Source: Oceanibaculum indicum P24
Lineage (GTDB): Bacteria; Pseudomonadota; Alphaproteobacteria; Oceanibaculales; Oceanibaculaceae
Assembly: GCF_000299935.1 (NCBI RefSeq)
Contig: NZ_AMRL01000012.1
Location: 1 to 64,000, forward strand
DNA length: 64,000 nt
Direction of reading: 5' to 3'
Made by a program: the position numbers and the translations under genes. This document shows positions 8,638-19,607 of this stretch, piece after piece. Within the stretch, counting starts at the first letter, position 1, and each line of letters begins with the position of its first letter. The notes under the pieces are model-generated. The model worked only from the letters and a program-made list of their open reading frames with translations, was not told where the DNA came from and made no database searches.

Positions 8638-10359
8638 TTACTGGTCAGCGTAGCAATGCACCTCGGCGGCACCGCCCGGATGGGTGACGGCGCCCTTCTC
8701 CGCATCGCCGACCGTCTGGGCATATTTCCAGATCGCGCCGGACTGGTATTCGTGGCGGCGCGGCTTCCATTCCTTGCGGCGCGCTTCCAGCTCGGCATCC
8801 GACAGTTCGACGTCCAGCGTCCCCTTCTCGGCATCGATGACGATGATATCGCCATCCTTCAGTAGGCCGATCGGGCCACCGACCGCCGCTTCCGGCCCGA
8901 CATGGCCGATGCAGAAGCCGCGCGTGGCGCCGGAGAAGCGGCCATCGGTGATGAGCGCCACCTTGTCGCCCATGCCCTGGCCGTAGATCGCCGCCGTGGT
9001 CGCTAGCATCTCGCGCATGCCGGGGCCACCGCGAGGGCCCTCATAGCGGATGACCAGAACCTCGCCTTCCTTGTACTGGCCCTTCTTCACCGCCTCGAAC
9101 GCCTCTTCCTCGGTGTCGAAGCAATGCGCCACGCCCTTGAACTGCAGCTTCTGCATGCCGGCGACCTTCACGATGGCACCCTGTGGCGCCAGATTGCCGC
9201 GCAGGCCTACGACGCCGCCGGTCGGGGTGATCGGGTCGCTGGTCGGGCGGATGATGTCCTGGTCGGCCGGCAGGGTGACGCCTTCCAGATTCTCCGCGAT
9301 GGTCTTGCCGGTGACGGTGATGCAGTCGCCATGGATGTAGCCGCCATCATACAGCGCGCGCAGCAGCACCTGCACACCGCCGATCTCGAACATGTCCTTG
9401 GCGACATAGCGCCCGCCCGGCTTCAGGTCGCCGATATAGGGCGTGCGCTTGAAGATTTCCGCCACGTCATGGATGGTGAATTCGATGCCCGCCTCATGCG
9501 CCATTGCCGGCAGATGCAGCGCGGCATTGGTCGAGCCGCCGGCAGCCGCCACAACGGTCGCCGCATTCTCCAGCGCCTTGCGGGTGACGATGTCGCGCGG
9601 CCGCAGATTGCGCTTGATCAGCTCCATGACCGCCTGCCCCGACGCCTCGGCATAGGCATCACGGCTGTCATAGGGCGCCGGTGCGCCGGCGGAACCCGGA
9701 AGGGCGAGGCCGATGGCCTCCGACACGCAGGCCATGGTGTTGGCTGTGAACATGCCGCCGCAGGAGCCCGCCGACGGGCAGGCCACGCATTCCAGCTCGT
9801 GCAGGTCATCGTCCGACATGTTGCCGGCGGCATGGGCGCCGACCGCCTCGAACACGTCCTGCACGGTCACGTCCTTGCCACGGAAGCGGCCGGGCAGGAT
9901 GGAGCCACCATACATAAAGACCGACGGGACGTTCAGACGCAGCATCGCCATCATCATGCCGGGCAGAGACTTGTCGCAGCCGGCAAGCCCAACCAGCGCG
10001 TCATAGCAATGGCCGCGCATGGTGACTTCGACCGAATCGGCGATCACCTCGCGGCTGACCAGCGACGACTTCATGCCGGCATGGCCCATGGCGATGCCGT
10101 CGGTCACGGTGATGGTGGTGAATTCGCGCGGTGTGCCGCCGTTGGCCTTCACGCCTTTCTTTACCGCCTGGGCCTGGCGCGACAGGGCGATATTGCAGGG
10201 GGCGGCCTCGTTCCAGGTCGTGCCAATGCCAATGAAGGGCTGTGCAATCTCCTCCTCCGTCATGCCCATCGCGTAGTAATAGCTGCGATGCGGGGCGGAG
10301 CTAGGGCCGACCGACACATGGCGGCTGGGCAGCTTGGACTTGTCGAACTGGTAGGTCAT
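8638..10359 (-). CDS. ilvD: Dihydroxy-acid dehydratase
   Basis: The penultimate enzyme of isoleucine and valine synthesis, and of pantothenate supply, dehydrating 2,3-dihydroxy-3-methyl acids to 2-oxoacids. The 573-residue length fits the IlvD/Edd family. Fe-S cluster cysteines are visible at C55 ([10 protein letters not shown]), C128 (GCDKSLPG) and near residue 200 ([16 protein letters not shown]). GRFSGATRG and the closing region also match. The pattern suits the [2Fe-2S] type used by many non-enteric bacteria. It is monocistronic with a strong terminator. Sugar-acid dehydratases are related, but the motif set and start ([15 protein letters not shown]) favour IlvD. Confidence 0.95.
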   Translation of the reverse strand: MTYQFDKSKLPSRHVSVGPSSAPHRSYYYAMGMTEEEIAQPFIGIGTTWNEAAPCNIALSRQAQAVKKGVKANGGTPREFTTITVTDGIAMGHAGMKSSLVSREVIADSVEVTMRGHCYDALVGLAGCDKSLPGMMMAMLRLNVPSVFMYGGSILPGRFRGKDVTVQDVFEAVGAHAAGNMSDDDLHELECVACPSAGSCGGMFTANTMACVSEAIGLALPGSAGAPAPYDSRDAYAEASGQAVMELIKRNLRPRDIVTRKALENAATVVAAAGGSTNAALHLPAMAHEAGIEFTIHDVAEIFKRTPYIGDLKPGGRYVAKDMFEIGGVQVLLRALYDGGYIHGDCITVTGKTIAENLEGVTLPADQDIIRPTSDPITPTGGVVGLRGNLAPQGAIVKVAGMQKLQFKGVAHCFDTEEEAFEAVKKGQYKEGEVLVIRYEGPRGGPGMREMLATTAAIYGQGMGDKVALITDGRFSGATRGFCIGHVGPEAAVGGPIGLLKDGDIIVIDAEKGTLDVELSDAELEARRKEWKPRRHEYQSGAIWKYAQTVGDAEKGAVTHPGGAAEVHCYADQ

Positions 10360-10483
10360 GGCGTTCCCCTTGGCGTATGGCTTGTTCGGGGGCGCAGAAT
10401 AGTCATCCCGCTACGGGATTGCCTAGTGGCTTTCGACCCCGTAGATAGGTGCCCTCTGTTCCCTGCAAGGCAGTATCCCCGCC

Positions 10484-11389
10484 ATGAGTTTCCCCGTTCT
10501 CGGTTTTGACGACGCCTGGTCCTCCTACCGGCGCTGGGAACATCGCCTGCCTGCGAAGCCGGTCCCGGTTGAACCGCGCCGCATTGCCGGCATCGCCGAG
10601 GTGCTGGACCAGGTGGATGTCGTGGTGCTGGATGCCTATGGCGTGCTCAATCTGGGCAGCAGCGTCATTCCGCAGGGGCTTGAAGCGGTTCGGGCGATCC
10701 GTGCTGCCGGCAAGCGGCTGTGCATCGTCACCAATGACGGCTCGCAGGGCACCGCCGCCATCGCCGCCAAGCATCGCGGCCGGGGCTATGATTTCAGCGA
10801 CGGGGAAGTGATCGCCGGCGCCTCGCTGGTCGGCGAGGCAGTGGCCGCCTTCCCGGAGGTGCGGCGCTGGGGGATCATCACGCAGGAGCCGCGCCCGGAA
10901 GCCGCGATCACCAGCGGCATGACAGCGCTGGCCTTGGACAAGGCCGCCTATGACGCGGTGGACGGTATCGTCTTCATGGCGACGGAAATCTGGGACGAGG
11001 AGCGCCAGGCGCTGCTGAGCGATACGCTGACCGCCCGCCCCCGCCCCTTCATCGTCGCCAATCCGGATGTCGTTGCGCCGCATGTCGGCGGCTTCTCGGC
11101 GGAACCCGGCTATTTCTCGCACCGCATCGCCGACCGCGCGGGGATAGAGCCGGTCTTCCTCGGCAAGCCCTTCCCCGGCGTCTATCGGCTGGTGCGCGAG
11201 CGCTTCCCGGAGGTCGATCCGCAGCGCATCCTCGCCGTCGGCGACACGCCGCATACCGATGTGATCGGCGCGCGGGCTCATGGCATGCGGGCGCTGCTGG
11301 TGGAGAGCGGCTTCCTCGCCGGGCGCGACAGCCTGGCCTATTGCCGGGAATGCGCCATCCTGCCGGACTTCATCGCGCCCGCTATCTGA
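10484..11389 (+). CDS. HAD-superfamily IIA hydrolase
   Basis: A 301-residue haloacid dehalogenase-type phosphatase of subclass IIA. Motif I appears as VVLDAYGVLNLGSSVIPQG with the nucleophilic Asp and a DAYG variant of DxDG; motif II is CIVTNDGSQG; the C-terminal VFLGKPFPGVYRLVRERF followed by AVGDTPHTDVIGARAHGMR provides the Lys and acidic motifs. The 40-residue N-terminal extension before motif I is typical of an alphaproteobacterial subgroup of unknown substrate. It is divergent from ilvD, with a perfect 6-bp hairpin (ATCCCG/CGGGAT, 10405-10419) in the shared upstream gap, and convergent with the next gene. Confidence 0.86.
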   Translation: MSFPVLGFDDAWSSYRRWEHRLPAKPVPVEPRRIAGIAEVLDQVDVVVLDAYGVLNLGSSVIPQGLEAVRAIRAAGKRLCIVTNDGSQGTAAIAAKHRGRGYDFSDGEVIAGASLVGEAVAAFPEVRRWGIITQEPRPEAAITSGMTALALDKAAYDAVDGIVFMATEIWDEERQALLSDTLTARPRPFIVANPDVVAPHVGGFSAEPGYFSHRIADRAGIEPVFLGKPFPGVYRLVRERFPEVDPQRILAVGDTPHTDVIGARAHGMRALLVESGFLAGRDSLAYCRECAILPDFIAPAI

Positions 11390-11395
11390 TCCGCC

Positions 11396-12502
11396 CTATC
11401 TGATCGGCAATCCGGCGGTCGCCGGGGGCGCTACCGGCTTCAGCAGCGCGGTCAGCGGCACCAGTACAAAGCCGCGCGCCTGCACATCCTCGATCCAGAG
11501 TTCCAGCATGTCGAGCGTGGCATCGCGCGGATGGCCGATGGCGATGGCCTGGCCATATTTGCTGGCATGCTGCTCCGTCTCTGCCAGCCGCTTTGCCACC
11601 TCATCATGGCTGTCTGTATTGTCGAGAAACACGTCGCGCTGCAGCGCCGGCATGCCCAGATCCCGCGCCATGCGGTAGCCGACAGTGTTCGGCGCGGTGC
11701 GCGAATCGAGGAACAGCAGGCCGCGCCGCCTTAACTCTTCCAGCACCGGCTGCATGACGGCGGCATTGCTGGTGAAACGGCTGCCCATATGGTTGTTCAC
11801 CCCGACGAAGCCGTCGAACTGGCTGAGATTCCAGGCCAGGCGTTCCGCAAGGACTTCCGGCGGCAGAGCGGACAGCATGGCATTCGGGCCGGGATCGATA
11901 CTGTCCGAAGACGGCTCCATCGGCAGATGGACGAGAATTTCATGACCGGCGGCATGCGCCTTGCGCACCTGATCCGCCACACCAGGGGCGTAGGGCAGAT
12001 AGGCAAAGGTGACGGGCACTTTCAGCGCCAGCGCTCGCTGCGAGCGTTTGCGGTCGATGCCCATATCGTCGATGACGATGGCAATGCGCGGGCTACCGGC
12101 ACTGTTCGGCACCGGCACTGCATTACGCTGCCAGGGTGGATCGGACGCAGAAGGCTCCGGGATGGTTTCCTGCGGCGGCAGGCTGGCAATCTGCGGTTCC
12201 GGCGGCTGTGGCGCGGCAGGCTGGAGTGCTTCCGGCGCCGGTGCCGGTTGTAGCGGTGCGGCTGTCTGCGGCAGGGCAATGCCAGTGGACGCGCTCGTTG
12301 ACGGCGCTGTCGGGCTGGGCGCGGCGATTGCCGGGCTTTCCGTTACCAGCGCCTGCCGCCCGGTCAGCGCATCGCCATAATAGAGGCCGAGGCCGCCGCC
12401 GATCAGCAGCGCTGCGGCAGCCAGCGCAAGGGAGAGGCCGAAACCGCCGCCCCCGGAACGCTTCTTCGTCTTGGGCTTTTTGGAGGCCGGCTTACGCGCC
12501 AT
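11396..12502 (-). CDS. Divergent polysaccharide deacetylase family protein
   Basis: A 368-residue envelope protein of the divergent polysaccharide deacetylase family. A basic Lys/Arg-rich N-terminus (about 1-20) leads into one transmembrane helix (GFGLSLALAAAALLIGG), then a long Pro/Ala/Gln-rich linker to about residue 125. The catalytic-like domain starts at IAIVIDDMGIDRKRS and includes HLPMEPSSD and NNHMGSRFTS. The family is related to NodB-type deacetylases; its activity is unproven, though it is often found near septal peptidoglycan factors. It probably sits in the periplasm tethered to the inner membrane. Monocistronic as far as can be seen. Confidence 0.88.
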   Translation of the reverse strand: MARKPASKKPKTKKRSGGGGFGLSLALAAAALLIGGGLGLYYGDALTGRQALVTESPAIAAPSPTAPSTSASTGIALPQTAAPLQPAPAPEALQPAAPQPPEPQIASLPPQETIPEPSASDPPWQRNAVPVPNSAGSPRIAIVIDDMGIDRKRSQRALALKVPVTFAYLPYAPGVADQVRKAHAAGHEILVHLPMEPSSDSIDPGPNAMLSALPPEVLAERLAWNLSQFDGFVGVNNHMGSRFTSNAAVMQPVLEELRRRGLLFLDSRTAPNTVGYRMARDLGMPALQRDVFLDNTDSHDEVAKRLAETEQHASKYGQAIAIGHPRDATLDMLELWIEDVQARGFVLVPLTALLKPVAPPATAGLPIR

Positions 12503-12598
12503 GAAAGACTCAATCCACGAAACGGGTGTCGTTTAAAGCGACACTATATCCTGTAGTGGGCTGAAAAATAACCGCGAAATAAGGCAAAATTGGCGCAG

Positions 12599-12994
12599 CT
12601 AGGCTTCGGCACGCGCCAGATCCTCGATGATGGGACAGTCCGGCCGGTCATCGCCATGGCAGCGATGCGTCAGATAGATCAGCGTGTCGCGCATGGACTG
12701 CAGCTCGGCCAGTTTGCGGTCGATCTCCTCGACATGGCGCAGGGCCACCGCCTTCACATCGGCGCTGGACCGCTCCCGGTCGCTCCAGAGCTGCAGCAGA
12801 TTGCCGACATCCTTCACGGAAAAACCCAGCGAGCGGGCGCGCTGAATGAATTTCAGTACGCGCAGATCGGTGTCGCCATAGACCCGGTAACCGCCCTCGC
12901 TGCGCGGCGCGGGCTTCAGCAGGCCGATGCTCTCATAGTAGCGGATCGTCTTGGCCGGCACGCCCGACGCTGAAGCCGCCTGTCCGATATTCAT
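12599..12994 (-). CDS. cueR: Copper-responsive MerR-family activator CueR
   Basis: A 131-residue MerR-type regulator: the winged helix (MNIGQAASASGVPAKTIRYY, then GYRVYGDTDLR) is followed by a long dimerisation helix and the metal loop RCHGDDRPDC, which places cysteines at 112 and 120, the positions used by E. coli CueR to bind Cu(I). An AAGGAG ribosome-binding site lies in the 3' end of copA, and only 3 bases separate the copA stop from this start, so the activator is co-transcribed with its target. Transcription from the copA promoter would therefore also raise CueR levels. Confidence 0.94.
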   Translation of the reverse strand: MNIGQAASASGVPAKTIRYYESIGLLKPAPRSEGGYRVYGDTDLRVLKFIQRARSLGFSVKDVGNLLQLWSDRERSSADVKAVALRHVEEIDRKLAELQSMRDTLIYLTHRCHGDDRPDCPIIEDLARAEA

Positions 12995-12997
12995 GAC

Positions 12998-15187
12998 CTA
13001 CTCCTTTCGCGACCCGGCGCACGGTTTCCAGCGCCGCAGCAGCAGGGCATTCGAGACCACGCTGGCGCTGGAGGCCGCCATCGCCGCCCCGGCGATCATC
13101 GGGCTGAGATAGCCCAGCGCTGCCAACGGGATACCGACGATATTGTAGATGAAGGCCCAGAAGAGGTTCTGCCAGATCTTGGCGACCGTAGCGCGCGAGA
13201 CGGACACCGCATCCAGCACCAGCAGCGGATCGGGCCGCATCAACGTGACAGCAGCTGCCTCCATCGCGACATCGGTGCCGCTGCCCATGGCGATGCCGAC
13301 ATCCGCCTGCGCCAGGGCAGGCGCGTCATTTACCCCGTCCCCGACCATGGCGACGATACCGCCCTTCCCCTGCAGGCCGGAAATAGCATCCGCCTTGCCG
13401 TCCGGCAGCACCTCGGCCAGCACGGTGGAGAGGCCCAGCCTGCGACCCACCGCTTCAGCCGCGCGCCGGTTATCGCCGGTCAACAGCGCCGTCTCTATAC
13501 TCTTCTCGCCCAATAGCCGGATGGCGTCACCAGCGGTTTCGCGCAGCCGGTCGCCGATGGCAATGGCGCCCATAAGGCGGCCGTCTGCGGCCACCCAAAC
13601 GACGGTGTTGCCCTCGCCTTCCCACTCAGCGGCTTGCTCCTGAAGGGCTGAGGTCTCGATGTCCTTCTCCTGCATCAGGCGCGGGCTGCCGATCAGCACA
13701 GCACGGCCTTCCACCGTGGCCATCACGCCCCGGCCTGGCAGCGAGTCGAATTCCTGTGCCTTCGATATCGCCAGCCCCCGTTCCTCGGCGGCAGCCAGTA
13801 TGGCCTTTGCCAGCGGATGCTCGCTGCCCTGCTGCACGCTGGCGGCTAGGGAGAGCAATTCGGCCTCTGCGACGCTCTCCGCCGGCAGAAGCGCCGTAAC
13901 ACGGGGCCGCCCCTCGGTCAGCGTGCCGGTCTTGTCGAACACCACGGTCCTGATGCCATGCGCGCGCTCAAGTGCCTCGGCGTCCTTGATCAGGATGCCC
14001 GCCTTCGCAGCAACGCCGGTTCCGGCCATGATCGCGGTCGGTGTGGCAAGGCCCAGCGCACAGGGACAGGCGATAACCAGCACGGCGACGGCGTTCAGGA
14101 TCGCCGTCTCGCTGTCTGCGCCGGTTGCCAGCCAGCCAAGGAAGGTCGTCAGCGCGATGACCAGCACGATCGGCACGAAGATACCACTGACCTTGTCCAC
14201 CAGCCGTTGAACCGGCGCCTTGGAGGCCTGTGCCCCCTGCACCCGCTCGATGATCCGCGCCAGCAGGCTGTTGCCGGCGGCGGCTGTCACCTCGACCTCC
14301 ACAAGGCCGGAGCCGTTCACCGAGCCGCCGATGACCGCGTCACCCGCCTGCTTGCCGACCGGCAGGCTCTCACCCGTCAGCAGCGATTCGTCGAACTGGC
14401 TGCGACCTTCCAGTATCCTGCCGTCGGCGGGCACCCGCTCGCCCGGCTTCACCACGACAACATCGCCTTCCATGAGGGATGAGACCGGCAGCGTCTCTAC
14501 CCTGTCGCCCCGCTTCACGCGCGCCTCTTCAGGGCGGAGCGCCATCAGCGCCCGGATCGCCGAGGCGGTGCCCCGCTTGGCCCGGCTTTCCAGATACTTG
14601 CCGAGCGTGATGAGCGTGACCACCGTCGCCGAGGCCTCGAAATAGAGGTCGCCGCTGCTGCCGCTCGCCATGTGATAGAGGCTGAGTCCATAGGCGGCAC
14701 TGGTACCGATGGCGACCAGCTGGTCCATCGTGCCGGTGCGTGCCTTCAACGACTTCCAGGCATTCAGATAGAACCGCCCACCGATCCAGAACTGCACCGG
14801 CGTCGCCAGCACGAGCTGCACCCAGGCCGGCGGAATCCAGTGCACACCGGCCACCATGCCGATCATCGGCAGTACCAGCGGCAGGGTCAGCAGGATGGCG
14901 GCGGCCAGCCGGATGGTTTCCCAGCGCAGCGTCTCGGCCTCGGCCTTTTTGTCCGGCCCGGCCCCGGCTTCGATCAGATGCGCGCCATAACCCGCCTTCT
15001 CGACAGCGGCGACAAGATCGGCCGGGTCGAGCCTGTCCTTTAGCCGCACCCGCGCCTGCTCGGTCGCCAGATTGACGGCCGCCCGGTCCACGCCCGGCAC
15101 CTTGGCCAGCGCCTTCTCGACGCGGCCGACACAGGCCGCGCAGCTCATCCCCTCAATGGAGAGGTCATAGGTCCGTTCGATGCTCAT
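12998..15187 (-). CDS. copA: Cu(I)-exporting P1B-type ATPase
   Basis: An inner-membrane pump that expels cytoplasmic Cu(I). The 729-residue product has a single N-terminal HMA domain with GMSCAACV (Cys16 and Cys19), transmembrane segments from about residue 92, the transport motif CPC at 374-376, the phosphorylation site DKTGT with Asp418, [22 protein letters not shown], and the last-helix motifs YN and [11 protein letters not shown] that define the Cu(I) class. It is shorter than two-HMA homologues. The gene heads a copA-cueR operon under a textbook CueR operator. The ATG at 15187 lies so close to the -10 box that the transcript may have no 5' leader. Confidence 0.96.
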   Translation of the reverse strand: MSIERTYDLSIEGMSCAACVGRVEKALAKVPGVDRAAVNLATEQARVRLKDRLDPADLVAAVEKAGYGAHLIEAGAGPDKKAEAETLRWETIRLAAAILLTLPLVLPMIGMVAGVHWIPPAWVQLVLATPVQFWIGGRFYLNAWKSLKARTGTMDQLVAIGTSAAYGLSLYHMASGSSGDLYFEASATVVTLITLGKYLESRAKRGTASAIRALMALRPEEARVKRGDRVETLPVSSLMEGDVVVVKPGERVPADGRILEGRSQFDESLLTGESLPVGKQAGDAVIGGSVNGSGLVEVEVTAAAGNSLLARIIERVQGAQASKAPVQRLVDKVSGIFVPIVLVIALTTFLGWLATGADSETAILNAVAVLVIACPCALGLATPTAIMAGTGVAAKAGILIKDAEALERAHGIRTVVFDKTGTLTEGRPRVTALLPAESVAEAELLSLAASVQQGSEHPLAKAILAAAEERGLAISKAQEFDSLPGRGVMATVEGRAVLIGSPRLMQEKDIETSALQEQAAEWEGEGNTVVWVAADGRLMGAIAIGDRLRETAGDAIRLLGEKSIETALLTGDNRRAAEAVGRRLGLSTVLAEVLPDGKADAISGLQGKGGIVAMVGDGVNDAPALAQADVGIAMGSGTDVAMEAAAVTLMRPDPLLVLDAVSVSRATVAKIWQNLFWAFIYNIVGIPLAALGYLSPMIAGAAMAASSASVVSNALLLRRWKPCAGSRKE

Positions 15188-15193
15188 GAACCC

Positions 15194-15224
15194 TAGATGG
15201 GGCTTCCAGCGATGGGAAGGTCAA
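15194..15224 (-). promoter_or_regulatory. CueR-regulated copA promoter with stretched spacer
   Basis: On the minus strand TTGACC (15224-15219) and CATCTA (15199-15194) flank a 19-base spacer. The spacer contains the dyad CTTCC-N7-GGAAG (centre 15211), the arrangement seen at E. coli copA and other MerR-type promoters that need DNA distortion to fire. Only six bases separate the -10 from the copA ATG. Confidence 0.88.
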
Positions 15225-15255
15225 GCAGATTTCCGGCAGCAGCAATGCGCTTGCC

Positions 15256-15284
15256 TTTGCGGGCGCGGCGGGGCTTGCTATAAC
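15256..15284 (+). promoter_or_regulatory. Candidate promoter of the trpGDC-moaC-moeA operon
   Basis: TTTGCG (15256-15261) and TATAAC (15279-15284) are 17 bases apart, about 50 bases before the trpG start. The -10 is good and the -35 weak. No trp leader peptide with tandem tryptophan codons is visible downstream. Confidence 0.4.
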
Positions 15285-15334
15285 CATTGTCCGGGATGCA
15301 TACGCACCCCAACACCGACCGCCAAGTGATTGAT

Positions 15335-15919
15335 ATGTATATCCTGATCGATAATTACGACAGCTTCACCTATAACCTCTGGCACTTCCTGGGCGACCTT
15401 GGCGCCGAAGTGCAGGTGAAGCGCAACGACCAGATCACCGTCGATCAGGTGATGGCGGGGGGCTATCAGGGCATCGTCATCTCGCCCGGCCCCTGCGACC
15501 CGGACCGCGCCGGCATCTGCCTGGAACTGATCGAGCGCGCCAAGGGTACGCTGCCGATCTTCGGCGTCTGCCTCGGCCTGCAGGCCATCGGTCAGGCCTT
15601 CGGCGGCAAGGTGGTGCGTGGCCCGGTGCCGATGCATGGCAAGGTCAGCCCGATCCATCACAAGAACGCCAGCGTCTTCAAGGGGCTGCCCTCGCCGCTG
15701 ACGGCGACGCGCTACCATTCGCTGGTGATCGAGAAGGACGGGCTGCCGGACTGCCTGGAAATCACGGCGGAGACCGAGGACGGCGTGATCATGGGGCTGG
15801 CCCACAAGACCCTCCCGATCCACGGTGTGCAGTTCCATCCCGAGAGCATCGCCACCGAACATGGCCACGCCATGCTGAAGAACTTCCTCGACATCGCGGA
15901 ACGCCGCAACGCGGCCTGA
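15335..15919 (+). CDS. trpG: Anthranilate synthase component II (glutamine amidotransferase)
   Basis: A class I glutamine amidotransferase that supplies ammonia to the anthranilate synthase large subunit in tryptophan synthesis; it may also serve folate synthesis as PabA. I chose the ATG at 15335 ([20 protein letters not shown], 194 residues) because family members begin here; the frame is open for 16 further codons upstream. The nucleophile C79 lies in [11 protein letters not shown] and the catalytic His/Glu pair in [14 protein letters not shown]. trpE is not beside it: the upstream neighbour is the divergent copA. It is followed after 9 bases by trpD. Confidence 0.93.
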   Translation: MYILIDNYDSFTYNLWHFLGDLGAEVQVKRNDQITVDQVMAGGYQGIVISPGPCDPDRAGICLELIERAKGTLPIFGVCLGLQAIGQAFGGKVVRGPVPMHGKVSPIHHKNASVFKGLPSPLTATRYHSLVIEKDGLPDCLEITAETEDGVIMGLAHKTLPIHGVQFHPESIATEHGHAMLKNFLDIAERRNAA

Positions 15920-15928
15920 GGATTGGGC

Positions 15929-16953
<1,025 letters not shown>

Positions 16954-16957
<4 letters not shown>

Positions 16958-17760
16958 GCGACGTTCTGGAGAAAATCTGCGCCGACAAGCGCGACCACAT
17001 CGCCGCCCGCAAGGCGGTGAAGTCCCTGTCGGTGGTTGAGACGGAGGCGAAGCAGGCCAGTGCGCCGCGCGGTTTCGTGAAGGCGCTGCAAAAGGCCAAT
17101 GCGGCGGACCGCTACGGGCTGATCGCGGAGATCAAGAAGGCCTCGCCCAGTAAGGGGCTCATCCGGGCCGATTTCGACCCGCCTGCCCTCGCCCGCGCCT
17201 ATCGCGAGGGCGGTGCGTCCTGTCTATCGGTGCTGACCGACGAGCCTTATTTCCAGGGCCGGGACGATTATCTCGTCGCTGCCCGCGCGGCGGTGGATCT
17301 ACCGTGCCTGCGCAAGGATTTCATGCTGGAGCCGTACCAGATCGTCGAATCACGCGCGCTGGGGGCGGATTGCATCCTGCTGATCATGGCGGCGCTGTCG
17401 GACAGCCAGGCGGCGGAACTGGAACAGGCCGCCGTCGATCTCGGCATGGATGTGCTGGTCGAGGTGCATGATGGCGCGGAATTGGACCGGGCGCTGAAGC
17501 TGAAATCGCCGCTGCTGGGCGTGAACAACCGCAATCTGAAGACCCTGGCGGTCGATATCGCGACGACGGAACAGCTGGCGGCCCGGGTGCCGGCAGGCAA
17601 GATGCTGGTTGCGGAAAGCGGCCTCTACACGCCGGACGACCTCGCCCGGATGGAACGGGCCGGGGCGCGCTGCTTCCTGATCGGCGAATCGCTAATGCGC
17701 CAGGCCGATGTGGCCGCCGCGACCCGTGCCCTGCTGACCCGTAACGAGGCGGCGGCCTGA
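16954..17760 (+). CDS. trpC: Indole-3-glycerol phosphate synthase
   Basis: Closes the indole ring in tryptophan synthesis, acting as a monofunctional (beta/alpha)8 barrel of 268 residues. Seen in the sequence: [18 protein letters not shown] (strand 2 with the catalytic Lys), [37 protein letters not shown] (catalytic Lys), [27 protein letters not shown] and [15 protein letters not shown]. The start codon overlaps the trpD stop by four bases, and moaC begins three bases after its stop, so tryptophan and molybdopterin genes share one transcript, as is usual in alphaproteobacteria. Confidence 0.96.
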
Positions 17761-17763
17761 CCC

Positions 17764-18243
17764 ATGAGCGGCTTCACCCATTTCGATGCCGAGGGCAAGG
17801 CTGTGATGGTCGATGTCTCGGACAAGGACGAGACGGAGCGCGTGGCGACCGCCATCGGCAGCATCACCATGCAGCCGGAAACCCTGGCGCTGATCCTGGA
17901 AGGCGGGGTGAAGAAGGGCGACGTGCTGTCGGTCGCGCGCCTTGCCGGCATCATGGGCGCCAAGCGCACGCCGGACCTGATCCCGCTGTGCCACCCGCTG
18001 GCACTGACTTCCGTGAAGGTTGAGCTGAAGGCCGATCCCGCACGGAACGCTGTCGATATCGAGGCGACCTGCAAGCTGAAGGGCCGTACAGGCGTCGAGA
18101 TGGAGGCGCTGACGGCGGTCAGCATCGCGGCGCTCACCGTCTATGACATGTGCAAGGCGGTGGATCGCGGCATGCGCATCGGCGATATCCGGCTGGTCCA
18201 TAAATCGGGCGGCAAATCCGGCACTTATGAGGCGGAACGGTGA
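17764..18243 (+). CDS. moaC: Cyclic pyranopterin monophosphate synthase accessory protein MoaC
   Basis: Acts with MoaA in the first step of molybdenum cofactor synthesis, converting the MoaA product to cyclic pyranopterin monophosphate. The 159-residue length is standard. Diagnostic sequence includes [40 protein letters not shown] (cofactor-binding face) and [20 protein letters not shown] with the conserved Lys-Ala-Asp-Arg motif. Its TGA overlaps the GTG of moeA (GTGA), which suggests coupled translation of the two cofactor genes. Confidence 0.96.
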   Translation: MSGFTHFDAEGKAVMVDVSDKDETERVATAIGSITMQPETLALILEGGVKKGDVLSVARLAGIMGAKRTPDLIPLCHPLALTSVKVELKADPARNAVDIEATCKLKGRTGVEMEALTAVSIAALTVYDMCKAVDRGMRIGDIRLVHKSGGKSGTYEAER

Positions 18244-19445
18244 TCCCCGTCGAGGAGGCACTGGCGAAGATTCTTTCGTCCCTGACGCCACTGGGCGCCG
18301 AGGAAGTCTCGGTCGAGGCGGCGCTGGGCCGGGTGCTGGCCGAGGATGTCGCCGCCCGCGTGACGCAGCCGCCCAAGCCGGTTTCCGCCATGGATGGCTA
18401 TGCCGTGAAGGCGGCGGATGTCGCCTGCGTGCCGGCCACGCTGACGGTCATCGGAGAGGCACCGGCCGGGCGCGGCTATCAGGGCATGGTGGAAAGCGGC
18501 CAGGCAGTGCGCATCTTCACCGGCGCGCCGCTGCCGGACGGGGCCGACAGCATCGTCATCCAGGAGGATACCGAGGCCAGCGGCACCAGCGTTACGGTGA
18601 AGGAAGCCCCTGCGCTTGGCAATTACGTGCGTCCTGCCGGCCTCGATTTTCGCATGGGCGATATCGGCATTCCGGCGGGCAAGCTGTTGAATGCGCGCGA
18701 TATTGGCCTGGCCGCCGGCATGAACCATCCCTGGCTGCGGGTGGTGCGCCGGCCGCGCATCGCCATCCTGGCGACCGGCGACGAGATCGTGCGGCCGGGC
18801 GATCCCATCGGCCGCGACCAGATCGTCAGCTCCAACGCGCTGGCGCTATCCGCCTTTGTGCGCGGTGCCGGCGGCGAGCCGCTGGTGCTGGGCATCGCGC
18901 CCGACGAGATGGACGGGCTGACCCGGATGATCGCCGGCGCGCGCGGTGCCGATCTGCTGGTGACCACCGGCGGCGCCTCGGTCGGCGACCATGATCTGAT
19001 CCAGACCGTGCTGGGCGAGGCCGGCAGCCTGGATTTCTGGAAGATTGCCATGCGGCCCGGCAAGCCGCTGATGTTCGGCAAGATCAATGACACGCCCGTG
19101 CTGGGCCTGCCCGGCAATCCGGTCTCTTCCATGGTGTGCGCCCTGCTGTTCCTGGGACCGGCCATCGCGCGGCTGCTGGGTCAGGCTGCCAAAGGGCCGG
19201 AAACCCAGCCGGCCCGGCTGGCGGCCGATCTGAAGCCGAATGACCGCCGCCAGGATTATCTGCGCGCCACGCTCACCATCGATGCCGATGGCACGATGCT
19301 GGCGACACCCTTCGCCAAGCAGGACAGCTCGCAATTCTCGCTGCTCACAAAGGCCGGCGGGCTGCTGGTCCGGCCGCCGCATGATCCCGCCCGCAAGGCC
19401 GGCGAGATCGTCCAGGTGATTCCCTTCCGCGACAGCTACTTCTGA
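18240..19445 (+). CDS. moeA: Molybdopterin molybdenumtransferase MoeA
   Basis: Inserts molybdate into adenylylated molybdopterin to give active Moco. The 401-residue protein starts at a GTG overlapping moaC and shows the MoeA domain order: the N-terminal domain with [11 protein letters not shown] and [14 protein letters not shown], the molybdopterin-binding MogA-like domain with [15 protein letters not shown] and [33 protein letters not shown], and a C-terminal beta domain. The end ([11 protein letters not shown]) lies 162 bases before the lexA start; the lexA promoter with its operators lies in this gap. Confidence 0.96.
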   Translation: MIPVEEALAKILSSLTPLGAEEVSVEAALGRVLAEDVAARVTQPPKPVSAMDGYAVKAADVACVPATLTVIGEAPAGRGYQGMVESGQAVRIFTGAPLPDGADSIVIQEDTEASGTSVTVKEAPALGNYVRPAGLDFRMGDIGIPAGKLLNARDIGLAAGMNHPWLRVVRRPRIAILATGDEIVRPGDPIGRDQIVSSNALALSAFVRGAGGEPLVLGIAPDEMDGLTRMIAGARGADLLVTTGGASVGDHDLIQTVLGEAGSLDFWKIAMRPGKPLMFGKINDTPVLGLPGNPVSSMVCALLFLGPAIARLLGQAAKGPETQPARLAADLKPNDRRQDYLRATLTIDADGTMLATPFAKQDSSQFSLLTKAGGLLVRPPHDPARKAGEIVQVIPFRDSYF

Positions 19446-19474
19446 GTTTTTTCGCGACGGTTAGTGTTCCGCGC

Positions 19475-19503
19475 TTGACCTGAAACGAGAACAAAACTAA
19501 AAC
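19475..19503 (+). promoter_or_regulatory. Candidate lexA promoter
   Basis: TTGACC (19475-19480) and TAAAAC (19498-19503) are 17 bases apart. The -10 box coincides with the end of the first LexA-type box, as expected for an autorepressed promoter. Transcription would begin near 19510, about 100 bases before the GTG start. Confidence 0.55.
19489..19503 (-). promoter_or_regulatory. LexA-type operator 1 (GTTT-N7-GTTC, reverse)
   Basis: The plus strand reads GAACAAAACTAAAAC, which is GTTTTAGTTTTGTTC on the minus strand. This differs by one base from the alphaproteobacterial SOS consensus GTTC-N7-GTTC and from box 2 by one base over 15. It overlaps the spacer and -10 of the lexA promoter. Confidence 0.6.
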
Positions 19504-19513
19504 ACCTACTCAG

Positions 19514-19528
19514 GTTTTTGTTTTGTTC
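19514..19528 (+). promoter_or_regulatory. LexA-type operator 2 (GTTT-N7-GTTC)
   Basis: GTTTTTGTTTTGTTC matches the alphaproteobacterial SOS consensus except for one base of the first half-site. It faces box 1 across a 10-base gap, so together they form a 15-bp inverted repeat that could also fold as a hairpin in the mRNA leader. Confidence 0.6.
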
Positions 19529-19607
19529 CATATCTTGTTGCGCTGATGCAGACAGCCGCCATTGCTTGCGGCGCCCCGTCAAAGAGCGTGGCAGACAGGA
19601 GGTGCTG

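Noticed and set aside
10405..10419. ATCCCG/CGGGAT hairpin upstream of ilvD as a riboswitch or attenuator
   Set aside because: It is a lone 6-bp stem with no leader peptide, no second structure and no terminator beside it.
19518..19607. Longer LexA start using upstream in-frame codons
   Set aside because: It would begin inside the second LexA-type box and bypass the AGGAGG that sits properly before the GTG at 19608.
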